NCBI GenBank assembly: GCA_963693285.1
Contig: OY848928.1
Coordinates: 1,736,501 to 1,800,500 of the forward strand
DNA length: 64,000 bases
Source: Xestospongia muta
Lineage: Eukaryota > Porifera > Demospongiae > Haplosclerida > Petrosiidae
Reading direction: 5' to 3'
Under the pieces are notes generated by a model that did not search any database, was not told the DNA's origin, and was given only the letters and a program-made list of their open reading frames with translations. Numbering within the stretch: the first letter of the stretch is position 1; each line of letters opens with the position of its first letter. Shown in pieces: positions 24,495 to 37,598 of the stretch. A program made the translations under genes and the position numbers.

Positions 24495-25439
24495 TAAGTT
24501 TTTGTTAAATCGTGTTTATGTCAGGACAACATCTTAATTCACGGGCGTTTATCAGCATCACACCTCCTCTTTTTTAAGGCGGGGCAGCTTGTACTTCCTA
24601 AGAAGGTGGGGCTGTACCAAACTACTTATAGTGGGTAATTTTGGCGAATGAAACACAATTTGCGAATATTTTCTTCCCTCTAAGCTTGCTGAGCTAGTTA
24701 CCACATTGCTATAATTAATCAAATCGTCATTACTACCATATAGTGGGTAATTGTGGTTTGTGGAAGAGAAATTTCTAGACCAACAAGTTACAATACTACA
24801 TTATTAATTGTCAGAGATACAGCTGGCCAAGCTCATCTGGGTAAGTATTGGATCTTGTCCTATAGATATGGTCCCATTAGCAATAGGGTGTATAGTGTGT
24901 TTGTCCTGTACATGTAATGACAGCATATATTAGAGTATCTGTCCTTTACCTGGACTGTGTTGTAGTGTATTGTTGATTTTGTTGCTGTGTAATTTTTACT
25001 ACATAATTATGTATTAAGACAAAGGTGTGGAGATAGAGTGTAACAGACTGGTTTCCAGAGCATGATATCAGGTGTTAATAGAACACATCATAAAATCATT
25101 CTGATCTCAAGACCTCATTGGTATAAGACGATTTACAGAATGATTTTAAAGTAGACCAAAATGTGACCTAGTCCTACCAGGCCACTAAGTACTAGTACAC
25201 AATAATAACTAATGACTGAGAAATTGATTTATCATAGAAAATTCATAGCTTGTAGAAGTCCTAACAATGAAGTACTAGTCAGTAAAATTATACTAACTTT
25301 TAAAAAGCAAACTTTTATGGAAAGCCTCATGCACATGTGTTGTGATTTTTGTTTATTGACTAGTCAGTTAGTTTCAATGCTAGCTTTATTTCTCTGATCT
25401 ATGATTTTTGTTTTGTTTTAATCATCATATAAGCTTCTC
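24495..25439. other. Intergenic, end of duplication block
   Basis: Sequence upstream of the second agmatinase that does not match unit 1. A good donor-like GTAAGT at about 24841 could belong to an untranslated first exon, but no reading frame supports it. Nothing else seen. Confidence 0.55.
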
Positions 25440-25815
25440 TGTGTTTTAAATAAAAACAACAGCTACATACTGTATTACTGAACTAATGAAAATATAACAG
25501 CAGTAGCTCCTTATAATAAATACACACTGTAGTCTTAGTACCAGTGTTTTGCTACTTAGACTATATATACATACAGTATAATAATTTATTTTAATACTAA
25601 TATTTACCAAATTCTGGACCCAAACTTCAAGATATCAGATAGTTGGTCATTAATACAACAATCAGACATTAATGATGTAGTTAATATCTAATACAACCAC
25701 AATGGAAAGGAGAATGATGACAAAAGCAAGTCCAATTCCAGCTATAGACCAACAACCCACCTAAATCTGATGAACAACATTTCTTCCAGAATATTTAGGA
25801 GACGATTAACCATGT
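25440..25815 (-). pseudogene. Decayed SLC12 fragment, exons 4-5
   Basis: Degenerate copy of the SLC12 exons at 55330-55687. Recognisable blocks match the exon 5 end (around 25461-25530) and exon 4 (around 25608-25808), including the part coding for the GPEFG region. It contains deletions and several frame breaks. This is the most decayed of the SLC12 copies. Confidence 0.7.
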
Positions 25816-26506
25816 TTGTGTGTGGACATTAATTTGGACATTCAAGTATCGTATGTTATATAAATGTGTAGTGTTTTGAAGAGGACTATTATCTTACATA
25901 TAAGTTGATGTAGGTCCATTCTAGTATAAACAATAATAGCTAGATGTAGAAATAGTACAACAGGTGCAATGTATTATCTCATATAGTCATATCCTTAAAT
26001 AGTTGTACAATTGATTGTTCAATTTTATGTTTAGGAGATATAATGGAGAATATCTTAATGGCAATCGAGTAGATTAGAATGAATGGGATGTTATGTCTAG
26101 ACAGCTTAACAATTCTTCCACAATTCATTGCATTGTGTTGACCTAACATAATGACTATGTCTTCTTTTCTTATGACTCATGTGGTATTTTCAATGATTGT
26201 GACAGACATTTAAATTTTCTGTGAAGACTGAATAATTTCTTTCTATTAATGACCAACATATTGCAGATATTGCTGAATTGAGAGAACTGTATATAATTCC
26301 AGTAAGGTTATTTACTTACCAGTACACAAATGTTTAGTGGAGACAGACAGTCAAGTATGTTATGTAATGTGCAGTGTTTTCAAGATAACATACTTACATA
26401 AAGGACATTAAGTATTGTCATATTACCTAATAAAGAGACTAGAAATTAATACATTCATTAATTATACAAACTTACGATATACTGAACTATCTTTAAGCTA
26501 AATACA

Positions 26507-26958
26507 TTAATATGCACTACATCTGGATCTAACAGATCCTCTGGATCCTCTAGAACCTGCAGAATATACAGAAGATCCATCACTTACTAATGTTTGATCA
26601 TCAACAGGGTAAGTAGAATACAACTCATATCGGCTGATAACATCTTTAATTATTGTTAATGTTTCATCAGCAGCAAAATCAACTGGAATATAACCAAACT
26701 TATTAACTATGTAAGGAGCAGCACCCAGTGATAACAATGTCTCTACTGCTTTGATATGATTTCCGTCACAAGCCATGTGTAGTGCTGTATTTCCAGAAGG
26801 TCCAATATGATTGACCTCAGCTCCATATTTCCATAATAGGTCTATAATTTCATGATGACCTCTTTGACTAGCTATTATTAGTGGAGTAATAAAATCTTTG
26901 TCATTATGTTAAGGTTTGCTCTACACTGGAGGAGTGCAAAGACAACTGCAAAGTGTCC
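26507..26958 (-). pseudogene. C-terminal stub of a fourth death/ankyrin gene
   Basis: The last ankyrin repeats and tail of the family. An open stretch 26507-26776 reads ACDGNHIKAVETLLSLGAAP and ends in the family tail SAGSRGSRGSVRSRCSAY. Upstream, the GAEVN and RGHHEII repeat is still legible but a one-base deletion near 26900 breaks the frame. At about 26960 the ankyrin sequence stops in mid-repeat and SLC12 exon 19 sequence begins, so this is a deletion junction. It lacks the death domain and most repeats. Confidence 0.8.
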
Positions 26959-26959
26959 A

Positions 26960-27480
26960 CTCTTCCTCAATAAGTTGATAACTGTGTACTGATCTCACTG
27001 ATAAATTAACAGCTACTGTAAAGGAAAGAGAGGGTGACTCTTCAGTATAGTATCCAATGGTACTGCAGTAAGACCATAATTAAGAGATCAACAAAACATG
27101 ATATAATATAAATTTAATAAATTTCTTACGAGTCAGCTAAATTAGGTGAACGTATTAATAGTCTAATACTCTCTTTGTCTTACTAATGATTCTAGTGGAG
27201 GAAAAATCATCAGTGATATGTTCATCAGTAACGACTCTTCTCTTTCTATTGTCATCTTGTGGTTGAATAGGACCAGTAGAATGAGATGATAAATGTTGGT
27301 CAACAGTGGCATCAAAACCAGCTCTTAAATGAAAGATCACTGCATCAAACTGAAGATAAAATGCATCACTACACAAGAAACACACATTCCAAAGACTCCG
27401 TGTTCCTTCTCTCAATAATTTAGAGAGAGTAGTTAGTATATCATTCTGTGATATCATATTTCTTGTTTTCTCCAGTATGG
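26960..27480 (-). pseudogene. SLC12 fragment, exons 18-19 and parts of 12-16
   Basis: Homologous to 52130-52560 and neighbouring pieces. The frame 27155-27457 joins a remnant of exon 16 (LLREGTRSLWN) to exon 18 (FDAVIFHLRAGFD) with no intron signal left. The end near 27420-27480 matches the end of exon 12 next to the GA tract, which here has shrunk to a few GA units. Fused and not functional as a transporter. Confidence 0.75.
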
Positions 27481-27653
27481 TACAGTATGGTCATTGTATT
27501 ATCTCATATAATGTAATCACTATTTACATATATAAATGAAGTATTATGTAATAATGAGTTTGTATTACCTAATTATAAAAAATTATACAATTTCGTACAT
27601 GTATTATATACAAACTTACTATATATACGAAACTATATATGAGGTAAATACAA

Positions 27654-30600
27654 TTAATATGCACTACATCTGGATCCAACAGATCCTCTAGATCCTCTTG
27701 ATCCTACAGAATGTACAGATGATCTACCACCAGTAGACATATGACCAACAGAAAAGGAACGATGTAAAGAACTAGAAAATTGAACATCAGGTAGATTCTG
27801 AAGTTGACGATGACGAGGTAATTGACGTTTTTTAATTATGTCAGATGAGCTATTAGGTGATTTGTATGATGATAGGAGAGGAGATCTATCAAAGGTAGGT
27901 AATGATGATGGTTGTGGTAGTGATGATAGTGTTGAGATATTATAGTCAAAGGTAGAATACAACTCATATCGACTGATAGCCTCTTTGATAATTGTTAAAA
28001 TTTCACCAGCAACATAATACACTGGAGTATGACCAGACACATTAGCTATACAAGGATTAGCACCCAGTGATAACAATGTCTCTACTGCTTTGATGTGATT
28101 TCTATAACAAGCCATGTGTAGTCCTGTATCTCCAGAAGGTCCAACATGGTTGACCTCAGCTCCATATTTCCATAACAGGTCTATAATTTCATGATGACCA
28201 CTTTGACTAGCTATCATTAATGGAGTGATAATATCTTTGGTCATTACATTAGAGTTTGCTCCATACTTGAGGAGAGCAGAGACAATTGCTGTGTGTCCAT
28301 TTTGGCTAGCACAATATACTGCTGTAGCACCATCATTTGCTTGAGCATCTAAGTCAACACCAGCTTTTAACAAACACTCCACTACTTCAAGATGTCCATC
28401 GAAACTTGCTATCATAAGAGGAGTGGTACCATGCTTTTTTCTTATGTTAGGGTTTGCTCCATACTGGAGGAGAGCAGAAACAATTGCTGTGTGTCCATTT
28501 TGACTAGCACAATAAACTGCTGTTGCACCATCATCTGCTTGAGCATCTAAGTCAACACCAGCTTTTAACAAACACTCCACTACTTCAAGATGTCCATTCA
28601 AACTTGCTGTCAAAAGAGGTGTGTCGCCATCTTTCCTTGATATTTTAGGGTTTGCTCCATACTTGAGAAGAGCAGAAAAAATTGCTGTGTGTCCATTTTG
28701 ACTAGCACAATATACTGCTGTTGCACCACTTTCCTTTTGAGCATCTAAGTCAACACCAGCTTTTAACAAACGCTCCACTACTTCAAGATGTCCATCGAAA
28801 CTTGCTATCATAAGAGGAGTGGTACCATGCTTTTTTCTTATGTTAGGGTTTGCTCCATACTGGAGGAGAGCAGAAACAATTGCTGTGTGTCCATTTTGAC
28901 TAGCACAATAAACTGCTGTTGCACCATCATCTGCTTGAGCATCTAAGTCAACACCAGCTTTTAACAAACACTCCACTACTTCAAGATGTCCATTCAAACT
29001 TGCTGTCAAAAGAGGTGTGTCGCCATCTTTCCTTGATATTTTAGGGTTTGCTCCATACTTGAGAAGAGCAGAGAAAATTGCTGTGTGTCCATTTTGACTA
29101 GCACAATATACTGCTGTTGCACCACTTTCCTTTTGAGCATCTAAGTCAACACCAGCTTTTAACAAACACTCCACTACTTCAAGATGTCCATCGAAACTTG
29201 CTATCATAAGAGGAGTGGTACCATGTCTTTTACTTATATTAGGGTTTGCTCCATACTGGAGGAGAGCAGAAACAATTGCTGTGTGTCCATTTTGACTAGC
29301 ACAATAAACTGCTGTTGCACCATCATCTGCTTGAGCATCTAAGTCAACACCAGCTTTTAACAAACACTCCACTACTTCAAGATGTCCATTCAAACTTGCT
29401 GTCAAAAGAGGTGTGTCGCCATCTTTCCTTGATATTTTAGGGTTTGCTCCATACTTGAGAAGAGCAGAGAAAATTGCTGTGTGTCCATTTTGACTAGCAC
29501 AATATACTGCTGTTGCACCACTTTCCTTTTGAGCATCTAAGTCAACACCAGCTTTTAACAAACACTCCACTACTTCAAGATGTCCATCGAAACTTGCTAT
29601 CATAAGAGGAGTGGTACCATGTCTTTTACTTATATTAGGGTTTGCTCCATACTGAAGGAGAGCAGAAACAATTGCTATGTGTCCATTTTGACTAGCACAA
29701 TATACTGCTGTTGCACCACTTTCCTTTTGAGCATCTAAGTCAACACCAGCTTTTAACAAACACTCCACTACTTCAAGATGTCCATCGAAACTTGCTATCA
29801 TAAGAGGAGTGGTACCATGTCTTTTACTTATATTAGGGTTTGCTCCATACTGATGGAGAGCAGAAACAATAGCTGTGTGTCCATTTTGACTAGCATAATA
29901 TACTGCTGTTGAACCATCATCTGCTTGAGCATCTGAGTCAACACCCACTTTTAACAAACACTCCACTACTTCAAGATGTCCACTGAAGCTTCCTGTCATA
30001 AGAGGTGTATTACCATCCTTCATAGGTATGTCGGAATTTACTCCATACTGGAGGAGAGCAGAAACAATTGCAGTGTGTCCATTATGACTAGCACAATATA
30101 CTGCTGTTGCACCATTATCCCTTTGAGCATCTGAGTCAACACCCACTTTTAACAAACACTCCACTACTTCAATATGTCCATTGAAACTTGCAATCATAAG
30201 AGGTGTGCTACCATCCTTTGTTGGTATGTTAGAATTTGCTCCATACTGGAGGAGAGCAGAAACAATTTTAGTATGTCCATTCTGACTAGCACAATATACT
30301 GCTGTTGCACCACTTTCCATTTGAGCATCTAAGTCAACACCAGCTTTTAACAAACACTCCACTACTTCAAGATGTCCATCGAAACTTGCTATCATAAGAG
30401 GAGTGGTACCATGTCTTTTACTTATATTAGGGTTTGCTCCATACTGATGGAGAGCAGAAACAATAGCTGTGTGTCCATTTTGACTAGCATAATATACTGC
30501 TGTTGAACCATCATCTGCTTGAGCATCTGAGTCAACACCCACTTTTAACAAACACTCCACTACTTCAAGATGTCCACTGAAGCTTCCTGTCATAAGAGGT

Positions 30601-32513
30601 GTATTACCATCCTTCATAGGTATGTTGGGATTTACTCCATACTGGAGGAGAACAGAAACAATTGCAGTGTGTCCATTATGACTAGCACAATATACTGCTG
30701 TTGCACCATTATCCCTTTGAGCATCTGAGTCAACACCCACTTTTAACAAACACTCCACTACTTCAATATGTCCATTGAAACTTGCAATCATAAGAGGTGT
30801 GCTACCATCCTTTGTTGGTATGTTAGGATTTGGTCCATACTGGAGGAGAGCAGAAACAATTTTAGTATGTCCATTTTGACTAGCACAATATACTGCTGTT
30901 GCACCACTTTCCATTTGAGCATCAAAGTCAACACCAGCTTTTAACAAACACTCCACTACTTCAAGATGTCCATTGAAACTTGCAATCATAAGAGGTGTGC
31001 TACCATCCTTTGTTGGTATGTTAGGATTTGCTCTATAATTGAGGATAGCAGAGACAATTGCATTGTGTCCATTTTCACTAGCACAATATACTGCTGTAGT
31101 ACCATCATCTGCTTGAACATCTAAGTCAACACCAGCTTTCAACAAACACTCCATTACTTTAAGATGTCCATTGAAATTTGTTATCATAAGAGGTGTAGTA
31201 CCATCCTTCCTAGGTATGTTAGGGTTTGCTCCATACTCCAGGAGAGCAGAGACAATTGCAGAGTGACCATTTTTACATGCAATAAAAATTGGTGTGACTT
31301 GTTCATGGGTATAGATTTGATCATTAATATTAATGTCAACTACTGATAGAAGTAGATTAACTGCATCAACTGAACCAACTTCAACAGCCTTCAAGAAAAT
31401 CTTGTCAATGGTAATATTTGTATCTTGAGGTACATCACTTTTAAAAATACCTCTACCGCATACTACTAGAGAAATAATACCAACTGAAGACATAAACTCT
31501 TTGGAGTAAACTAAACCAGTAACTAAGTCCTCAATTAACACATTAGGAAGAACAACCCAACTAATAAGTATACAACCTTTTTCAACAGATATTTTACCAA
31601 GATGAGTTTCTGGATTTCTAAAGAGAGCCTTGATTAACTTCTCAAAACTCTCAATAGGGATATTGGACCAAAAACCTATTAACTTCAGTTTAATGTGGTT
31701 AGTTCCTTTAAACATCTCTTGTGATATTTGATGATAGAGGCTTTTGATAGGAGCTAGCCTTTTCAATTTCTCTAATTCTTTCTTGTAGTTTGTAAAGGTC
31801 TGCTTTATTGACTTACAATTTTTTAAAAATACATCAACTAGACATTCAAGGCAATAATACCGAATAAAACAAAAATGTGGATTAAGGATTACAAATACTT
31901 CATTAATAGTAGTGATGTCACGAGAGATCTTCAGGCTTATGGAGCTTAGAAAATAACATCGTAAATCTTCCACTGAAACTTTTTTAGCATTGAGCTTAAT
32001 TCTCACCTTATTTACTAGTTCGGCAAACTTTGATAGTATTTTATGTAGTTTTTCAGCAATATCATCTTGAACAAATAATTGCTTAATAGAGATATCCTCC
32101 ACTGATTTAGGACTAAAAGTGTTAACCTCCATATCAATACTACCATCCTCTACTGACTTGGGACTAGCTTCAATATCAGTACTACTTGGACTTAGTGTTA
32201 AACTCACTTCATGAGGGGTAGGTAATTGACTATGATTAATAATAATATATTTCTCACGAACTTCTTTGGCAAGAGCATGATTTCCTACGTTATCTAAAGC
32301 CTCAGCAATCTCCTCCCATTTAGGGTATTCTTCTCTGCGTTTCAAAACTTTGAATAATTCCTCTTTACATCTTCGGATTCCTTTGGACTCATACAGACGT
32401 TCAATTTCATCCAATTTAAAGTCTTCTATATCAAGAAAGATACCCAGTGTACGCCAATCATTCTCCTTTTCCAATACTAGTAAAAAGTTAGCAACAGTAA
32501 GACTGTGACTCAT
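27654..32513 (-). CDS. Death-domain/ankyrin-repeat protein 1 (ANKDD-1)
   Basis: A single uninterrupted frame of 1619 codons. Residues 1-90 form a death domain (NDWRTLGIFLDIEDFKLDEI, then WEEIAEALDNVGNHALAKE). Residues about 155-375 are a region shared by all three genes that I cannot assign; it contains the block GCILISWVVLPNVLIEDLVT. From about residue 388 there are roughly 34 ankyrin repeats in strict alternation of two types, ending in a Ser/Arg-rich tail with SRGSRGSVGSRCSAY. Death domains and ankyrin repeats both mediate protein contacts, so a signalling or innate-immune adaptor role is likely by family but unproven. Unlike its neighbours it has no introns. The ATG sits in the conserved start MSHSLTVANFLL. 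No transmembrane segment or signal peptide is apparent. Confidence 0.9.
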   Translation of the reverse strand: MSHSLTVANFLLVLEKENDWRTLGIFLDIEDFKLDEIERLYESKGIRRCKEELFKVLKRREEYPKWEEIAEALDNVGNHALAKEVREKYIIINHSQLPTPHEVSLTLSPSSTDIEASPKSVEDGSIDMEVNTFSPKSVEDISIKQLFVQDDIAEKLHKILSKFAELVNKVRIKLNAKKVSVEDLRCYFLSSISLKISRDITTINEVFVILNPHFCFIRYYCLECLVDVFLKNCKSIKQTFTNYKKELEKLKRLAPIKSLYHQISQEMFKGTNHIKLKLIGFWSNIPIESFEKLIKALFRNPETHLGKISVEKGCILISWVVLPNVLIEDLVTGLVYSKEFMSSVGIISLVVCGRGIFKSDVPQDTNITIDKIFLKAVEVGSVDAVNLLLSVVDININDQIYTHEQVTPIFIACKNGHSAIVSALLEYGANPNIPRKDGTTPLMITNFNGHLKVMECLLKAGVDLDVQADDGTTAVYCASENGHNAIVSAILNYRANPNIPTKDGSTPLMIASFNGHLEVVECLLKAGVDFDAQMESGATAVYCASQNGHTKIVSALLQYGPNPNIPTKDGSTPLMIASFNGHIEVVECLLKVGVDSDAQRDNGATAVYCASHNGHTAIVSVLLQYGVNPNIPMKDGNTPLMTGSFSGHLEVVECLLKVGVDSDAQADDGSTAVYYASQNGHTAIVSALHQYGANPNISKRHGTTPLMIASFDGHLEVVECLLKAGVDLDAQMESGATAVYCASQNGHTKIVSALLQYGANSNIPTKDGSTPLMIASFNGHIEVVECLLKVGVDSDAQRDNGATAVYCASHNGHTAIVSALLQYGVNSDIPMKDGNTPLMTGSFSGHLEVVECLLKVGVDSDAQADDGSTAVYYASQNGHTAIVSALHQYGANPNISKRHGTTPLMIASFDGHLEVVECLLKAGVDLDAQKESGATAVYCASQNGHIAIVSALLQYGANPNISKRHGTTPLMIASFDGHLEVVECLLKAGVDLDAQKESGATAVYCASQNGHTAIFSALLKYGANPKISRKDGDTPLLTASLNGHLEVVECLLKAGVDLDAQADDGATAVYCASQNGHTAIVSALLQYGANPNISKRHGTTPLMIASFDGHLEVVECLLKAGVDLDAQKESGATAVYCASQNGHTAIFSALLKYGANPKISRKDGDTPLLTASLNGHLEVVECLLKAGVDLDAQADDGATAVYCASQNGHTAIVSALLQYGANPNIRKKHGTTPLMIASFDGHLEVVERLLKAGVDLDAQKESGATAVYCASQNGHTAIFSALLKYGANPKISRKDGDTPLLTASLNGHLEVVECLLKAGVDLDAQADDGATAVYCASQNGHTAIVSALLQYGANPNIRKKHGTTPLMIASFDGHLEVVECLLKAGVDLDAQANDGATAVYCASQNGHTAIVSALLKYGANSNVMTKDIITPLMIASQSGHHEIIDLLWKYGAEVNHVGPSGDTGLHMACYRNHIKAVETLLSLGANPCIANVSGHTPVYYVAGEILTIIKEAISRYELYSTFDYNISTLSSLPQPSSLPTFDRSPLLSSYKSPNSSSDIIKKRQLPRHRQLQNLPDVQFSSSLHRSFSVGHMSTGGRSSVHSVGSRGSRGSVGSRCSAY
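27980..31360 (-). repeat. 198-bp ankyrin-pair repeat array in ANKDD-1
   Basis: Each 198-bp unit codes for two 33-residue ankyrin repeats, one of the TAVYCASQNGHTAIVSALL type and one of the TPLMIASFDGHLEVVECLL type. Larger periods are visible: a 396-bp period with marker starts at 28631, 29027 and 29423, and a 594-bp period with markers at 30017 and 30611. Confidence 0.92.
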
Positions 32514-32703
32514 TGTTGTGAAGGCTGCTGATGAATTCCCCAGTAGATAGTAGGAGGAGTATGGAATGTATCATGTAAGGATTCTATATAGTTAATAACA
32601 TATTAATATTATGTTACATACATAATTAAATATTAAAAAAAGATCAAAACATTGAAATAATACAATTATCACTCTTGCTAAACCAGACACACGCCTTAGT
32701 CTG

Positions 32704-34256
<1,553 letters not shown>

Positions 34257-34325
34257 ATATAATACATCTACTTAGACTAGTTGATACTGACCTTAAATAC
34301 TTACTATATACTAAACTATATACAA

Positions 34326-34466
34326 TTAATATGGACTACATCTAGATCCAATAGACCCTATTGATCCTCTAGATCCTGGAGAATGTAGAGATCCGGCACC
34401 AATAGACATATGACCAACAGATGAAGAACGATGTAAAGGAGGAGAATGCAGAACACCAGGTAGATT
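34326..34466 (-). other. Conserved C-terminal tail of ANKDD-2 beyond an in-frame TAG
   Basis: Forty-six codons in the same frame as ANKDD-2, directly after its TAG at 34467-34469, read like the tails of the sister genes: LPGVLHSPPLHRSSSVGHMS and finally GSRGSIGSIGSRCSPY with its own TAA. They are either lost coding sequence after a recent nonsense change or reached by readthrough. Confidence 0.8.
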
Positions 34467-37400
34467 CTAATAACGAATTGATTGACCAGATTCAAAGGTA
34501 GACAAACTACTTGGAAACATAAATGCCCTGTTGGATGGGGTATTAGGTGATTTGTATGATGATAGGAGAGGGGATCTATCAAAGGTAGGTAATGATGATG
34601 GTTGTGGTAGTGATGATAGTGTTGAGATATTATAGTCAAAGGTAGAATACATTTCATATCGGCTGATAGCATCTTTGATAATTGTTAATATTTCACCAGG
34701 AACATAATCAACTGGAGTATGACCAGACTCATTAACTATACAAGGATCAGCACCCAGTGATAACAATGTCTCTACTGCTTTGATATGATTTCTACGGCAA
34801 GCCATGTGTAGTGCTGTCTCTCCAAAAAGTCCAATATCATTGACCTCAGCTCCATATTTCCATAGTAGCTCTATAATTTCATGATGACCTCTTTGACTAG
34901 CTATCATTAATGATGTAATAAAATGTTTAGTCATCATGTTAGGGTTTGCTCCATATTTGACAAGAACAAAGACAATTGCAGAGTGTCCATTTTCACTAGC
35001 ATAATAAACAGCTGTAGCACCTTCTTCTGTTTGAGCATCTATGTGAACACCAGCTTTTAACAAACACTTCACTACTTCGAGATGTCCACTGAAACTTGCC
35101 ATTATAAGAGGTGTGCTACCATACTTTATAGGTATGTTAGGATTTGCTCCATACTGGAGGAGAGCAGAGACAATTGTTGTGTGTCCATTATGACTAGCAC
35201 AAAATATTGCTGTTGCACCACTTTCCTTTTGAGCATCTAAGTCAACACCAGCTTTTAACAAACACTCCACTACTTCAAGATGTCCATTAAAACTTGTTAT
35301 CATAAGAGGTGTGCTACCATCCTTCATAGGTATGTTAGGGTTTGCACCATACTTGAGGAGAGCAGAGACAATTGTTGTGTGTCCATTTTGGCTAGCACAA
35401 TATACTGCTGTTGCACCATCATCTGCTTGAGCATCTAAGTTAACACTCATTTTTAACAAACACTCCACTACTTCAAGATGTCCATTGAAACTTGCAATCA
35501 TAAGAGGTGTGTTACCATCCTTTATAGGTATGTTAGGGTTTGCTCCATACTTGAGGATAGCAGAGACAATTGTTTTGTGTCCATTATGACTGGCACAATA
35601 TACTGCTGTTGCACCATTTTCCCTTTGAGTATCTAAGCCAACACCAGCTTTTAACAAATGCTCTACTACTTCAAGATGTCCATTGGAACTTGCAATCATA
35701 AGAGGTGTGCTACCATCCTTCATAGGTATGTTAGGGTTTGCTTCATACTTGAGGAGAGCAGAGACAATTGCTGTGTGTCCATTTTGGCTAGCACAATATA
35801 CTGCTGTAGCACCATCATCTGCTTGAGCGTCTAAGTTAATACCCACTTTTAACAAACACTCCACTACTTCAAGATGTCCATTCAAACTTGCTGTTATAAG
35901 AGGTGTGCTACCATTCTTCATAGGTATCTGAGGGTTTGCTTGATATTTAAGGAGAGCAGAGACAATTGCCGAGTGTCCGTTCTGACTAGCACAATATACT
36001 GCTGTTGCACCACTTTCCATTTGAGCATCTAAATCAACACCAGCTTTTAACAAACACTCCAGTACTTCAAGATGTCCATTAAAACTTGCAGTCATAAGAG
36101 ATGTGTAACCATCTTTTGTTGGTATGTTAGAGTTTGCACCATACTTGAGGAAAGCAGAGACAATTGCAGTGTGTCCATTATGACTAGCAAAATATACTGC
36201 TGTTCCACCATTTTCCATTTGAACATCTAAGTCAACACCAGCTTTCAACAAATATTCCACTACTTTAAAATGTCCATTGAAACTTGCTATCATAAGAGGT
36301 GTGCTACCATCCTTCCTAGGTATGTTAGGATTAGCTCCATGTTGGAAGAGTGAAGACATAACTGCTAAGTGGGCATGTTTACATGCAATAAAAATTGCCG
36401 TAGCTTGATCATGGGTATGGATTTGATCATTAACATTAATGTCAACTACTGATAGAAGAAGATTAACTGCATTAATTGAACCAACCTCAGCAGCCTTCAA
36501 GAAAATCTTGTCAATAGTAATATTTGTATCTTGAGGTATATCACTTTTAAAAATAACTCTACCACATACTACTAGAGAAATAATACCAACTGAAGACATA
36601 AACTCTTTATAGTAAACTAAACCAGTAACTAAGTCCTCAATTAACACATTAGGAAGAACAACCCAACTAATAAGTATACAACCATCTCTAACAGATATTT
36701 TACCAAGATGAGTTTCTGATTTTTGAAAGAGATGTTTAACTAATTTCTCAAATCTCATTATAGTGATATTAGACCAAAATCCTATTAATTTTAGTTCAAT
36801 GTGACCTTTTTCTCTCGATATCTCCTGTTGAATTTCACTGCGGAGAGTTCTGATGCAAGCTTCCTTTTTGAATGCTTTTAACTCTTTCTTATACTTTTTA
36901 AAACCCTCCTTCAATGACTCACAATCTCCTAAAAAGGCATCCACTAAATCTTCAAGACAATAGTACTGAATAAAACCAAAATGTGGGCATAGAATCTCAA
37001 AAACTTCATTAATAGTAGTAATTTCATGAGAGATCTCGAGTTGTAAGTGGACTCGAATAAATGTTCGTAAACTATCTACTGATACTTTAGCATTGAGTTG
37101 CTCTCTTACATCATCTACTAGTTTAGCAAATTTCACATGTAGCTTTTCTAGTTTCCTGACTGTACTCACTTTAACAGGATTCACATTACTAGACCTAACT
37201 TGAAGATCTACAGCCCTTTGATTAGGAGTAACTTCCATACTACTGTGATCATTAGATGATACATTAATATATTTCTCACGAAGTTCTTTGGCTAGAGCAT
37301 GATTTCCTACGTTGTCTAAAGCCTCAGCAATCTCCTCCCATGTGAGGCTTTTTTCTCTGCGCTTCAAAACTTTGAATAATTCCTCTTTACATCTTCGGAT

Positions 37401-37535
37401 TCCTTTGGACTCATACAGACGTTCAATTTCATCCAAAATACAATCTTCTATATCCAGAAAGATACCCAGTGTACGCCAATCATTCTCCTTTGTTAATCCC
37501 AGTAAAAAGTTAGCAACAGTAAGACTGTGACTCAT
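34467..37535 (-). CDS. Death-domain/ankyrin-repeat protein 2 (ANKDD-2)
   Basis: Intronless frame of 1022 codons with the same architecture: an N-terminal death domain (residues 1-90, WRTLGIFLDIEDCILDEIER), the shared unassigned middle region up to about residue 370, then about 17 ankyrin repeats in alternating types, and a tail cut short by a TAG after GQSIRY. Forty-six family-type codons follow in frame. The 5' side is unusual. In the two sister genes the sequence upstream of the ATG is alike, but here similarity stops within a few bases of the ATG, and about 65 bp further on lies the inverted repeat of a MULE transposon. The original promoter has probably been displaced. Confidence 0.87.
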   Translation of the reverse strand: MSHSLTVANFLLGLTKENDWRTLGIFLDIEDCILDEIERLYESKGIRRCKEELFKVLKRREKSLTWEEIAEALDNVGNHALAKELREKYINVSSNDHSSMEVTPNQRAVDLQVRSSNVNPVKVSTVRKLEKLHVKFAKLVDDVREQLNAKVSVDSLRTFIRVHLQLEISHEITTINEVFEILCPHFGFIQYYCLEDLVDAFLGDCESLKEGFKKYKKELKAFKKEACIRTLRSEIQQEISREKGHIELKLIGFWSNITIMRFEKLVKHLFQKSETHLGKISVRDGCILISWVVLPNVLIEDLVTGLVYYKEFMSSVGIISLVVCGRVIFKSDIPQDTNITIDKIFLKAAEVGSINAVNLLLSVVDINVNDQIHTHDQATAIFIACKHAHLAVMSSLFQHGANPNIPRKDGSTPLMIASFNGHFKVVEYLLKAGVDLDVQMENGGTAVYFASHNGHTAIVSAFLKYGANSNIPTKDGYTSLMTASFNGHLEVLECLLKAGVDLDAQMESGATAVYCASQNGHSAIVSALLKYQANPQIPMKNGSTPLITASLNGHLEVVECLLKVGINLDAQADDGATAVYCASQNGHTAIVSALLKYEANPNIPMKDGSTPLMIASSNGHLEVVEHLLKAGVGLDTQRENGATAVYCASHNGHKTIVSAILKYGANPNIPIKDGNTPLMIASFNGHLEVVECLLKMSVNLDAQADDGATAVYCASQNGHTTIVSALLKYGANPNIPMKDGSTPLMITSFNGHLEVVECLLKAGVDLDAQKESGATAIFCASHNGHTTIVSALLQYGANPNIPIKYGSTPLIMASFSGHLEVVKCLLKAGVHIDAQTEEGATAVYYASENGHSAIVFVLVKYGANPNMMTKHFITSLMIASQRGHHEIIELLWKYGAEVNDIGLFGETALHMACRRNHIKAVETLLSLGADPCIVNESGHTPVDYVPGEILTIIKDAISRYEMYSTFDYNISTLSSLPQPSSLPTFDRSPLLSSYKSPNTPSNRAFMFPSSLSTFESGQSIRY
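34700..36410 (-). repeat. Ankyrin-pair repeat array in ANKDD-2
   Basis: About 17 repeats of 99 bp arranged as alternating pairs (198-bp period). Copies are more diverged from each other than in ANKDD-1 and ANKDD-3, and no clear higher-order period is seen. Confidence 0.85.
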
Positions 37536-37598
37536 TCTTTAAAAAGGTCGTGTGGTCAGTAAACAATAGAACCATTGAGGTTAGTAATACACACACCT

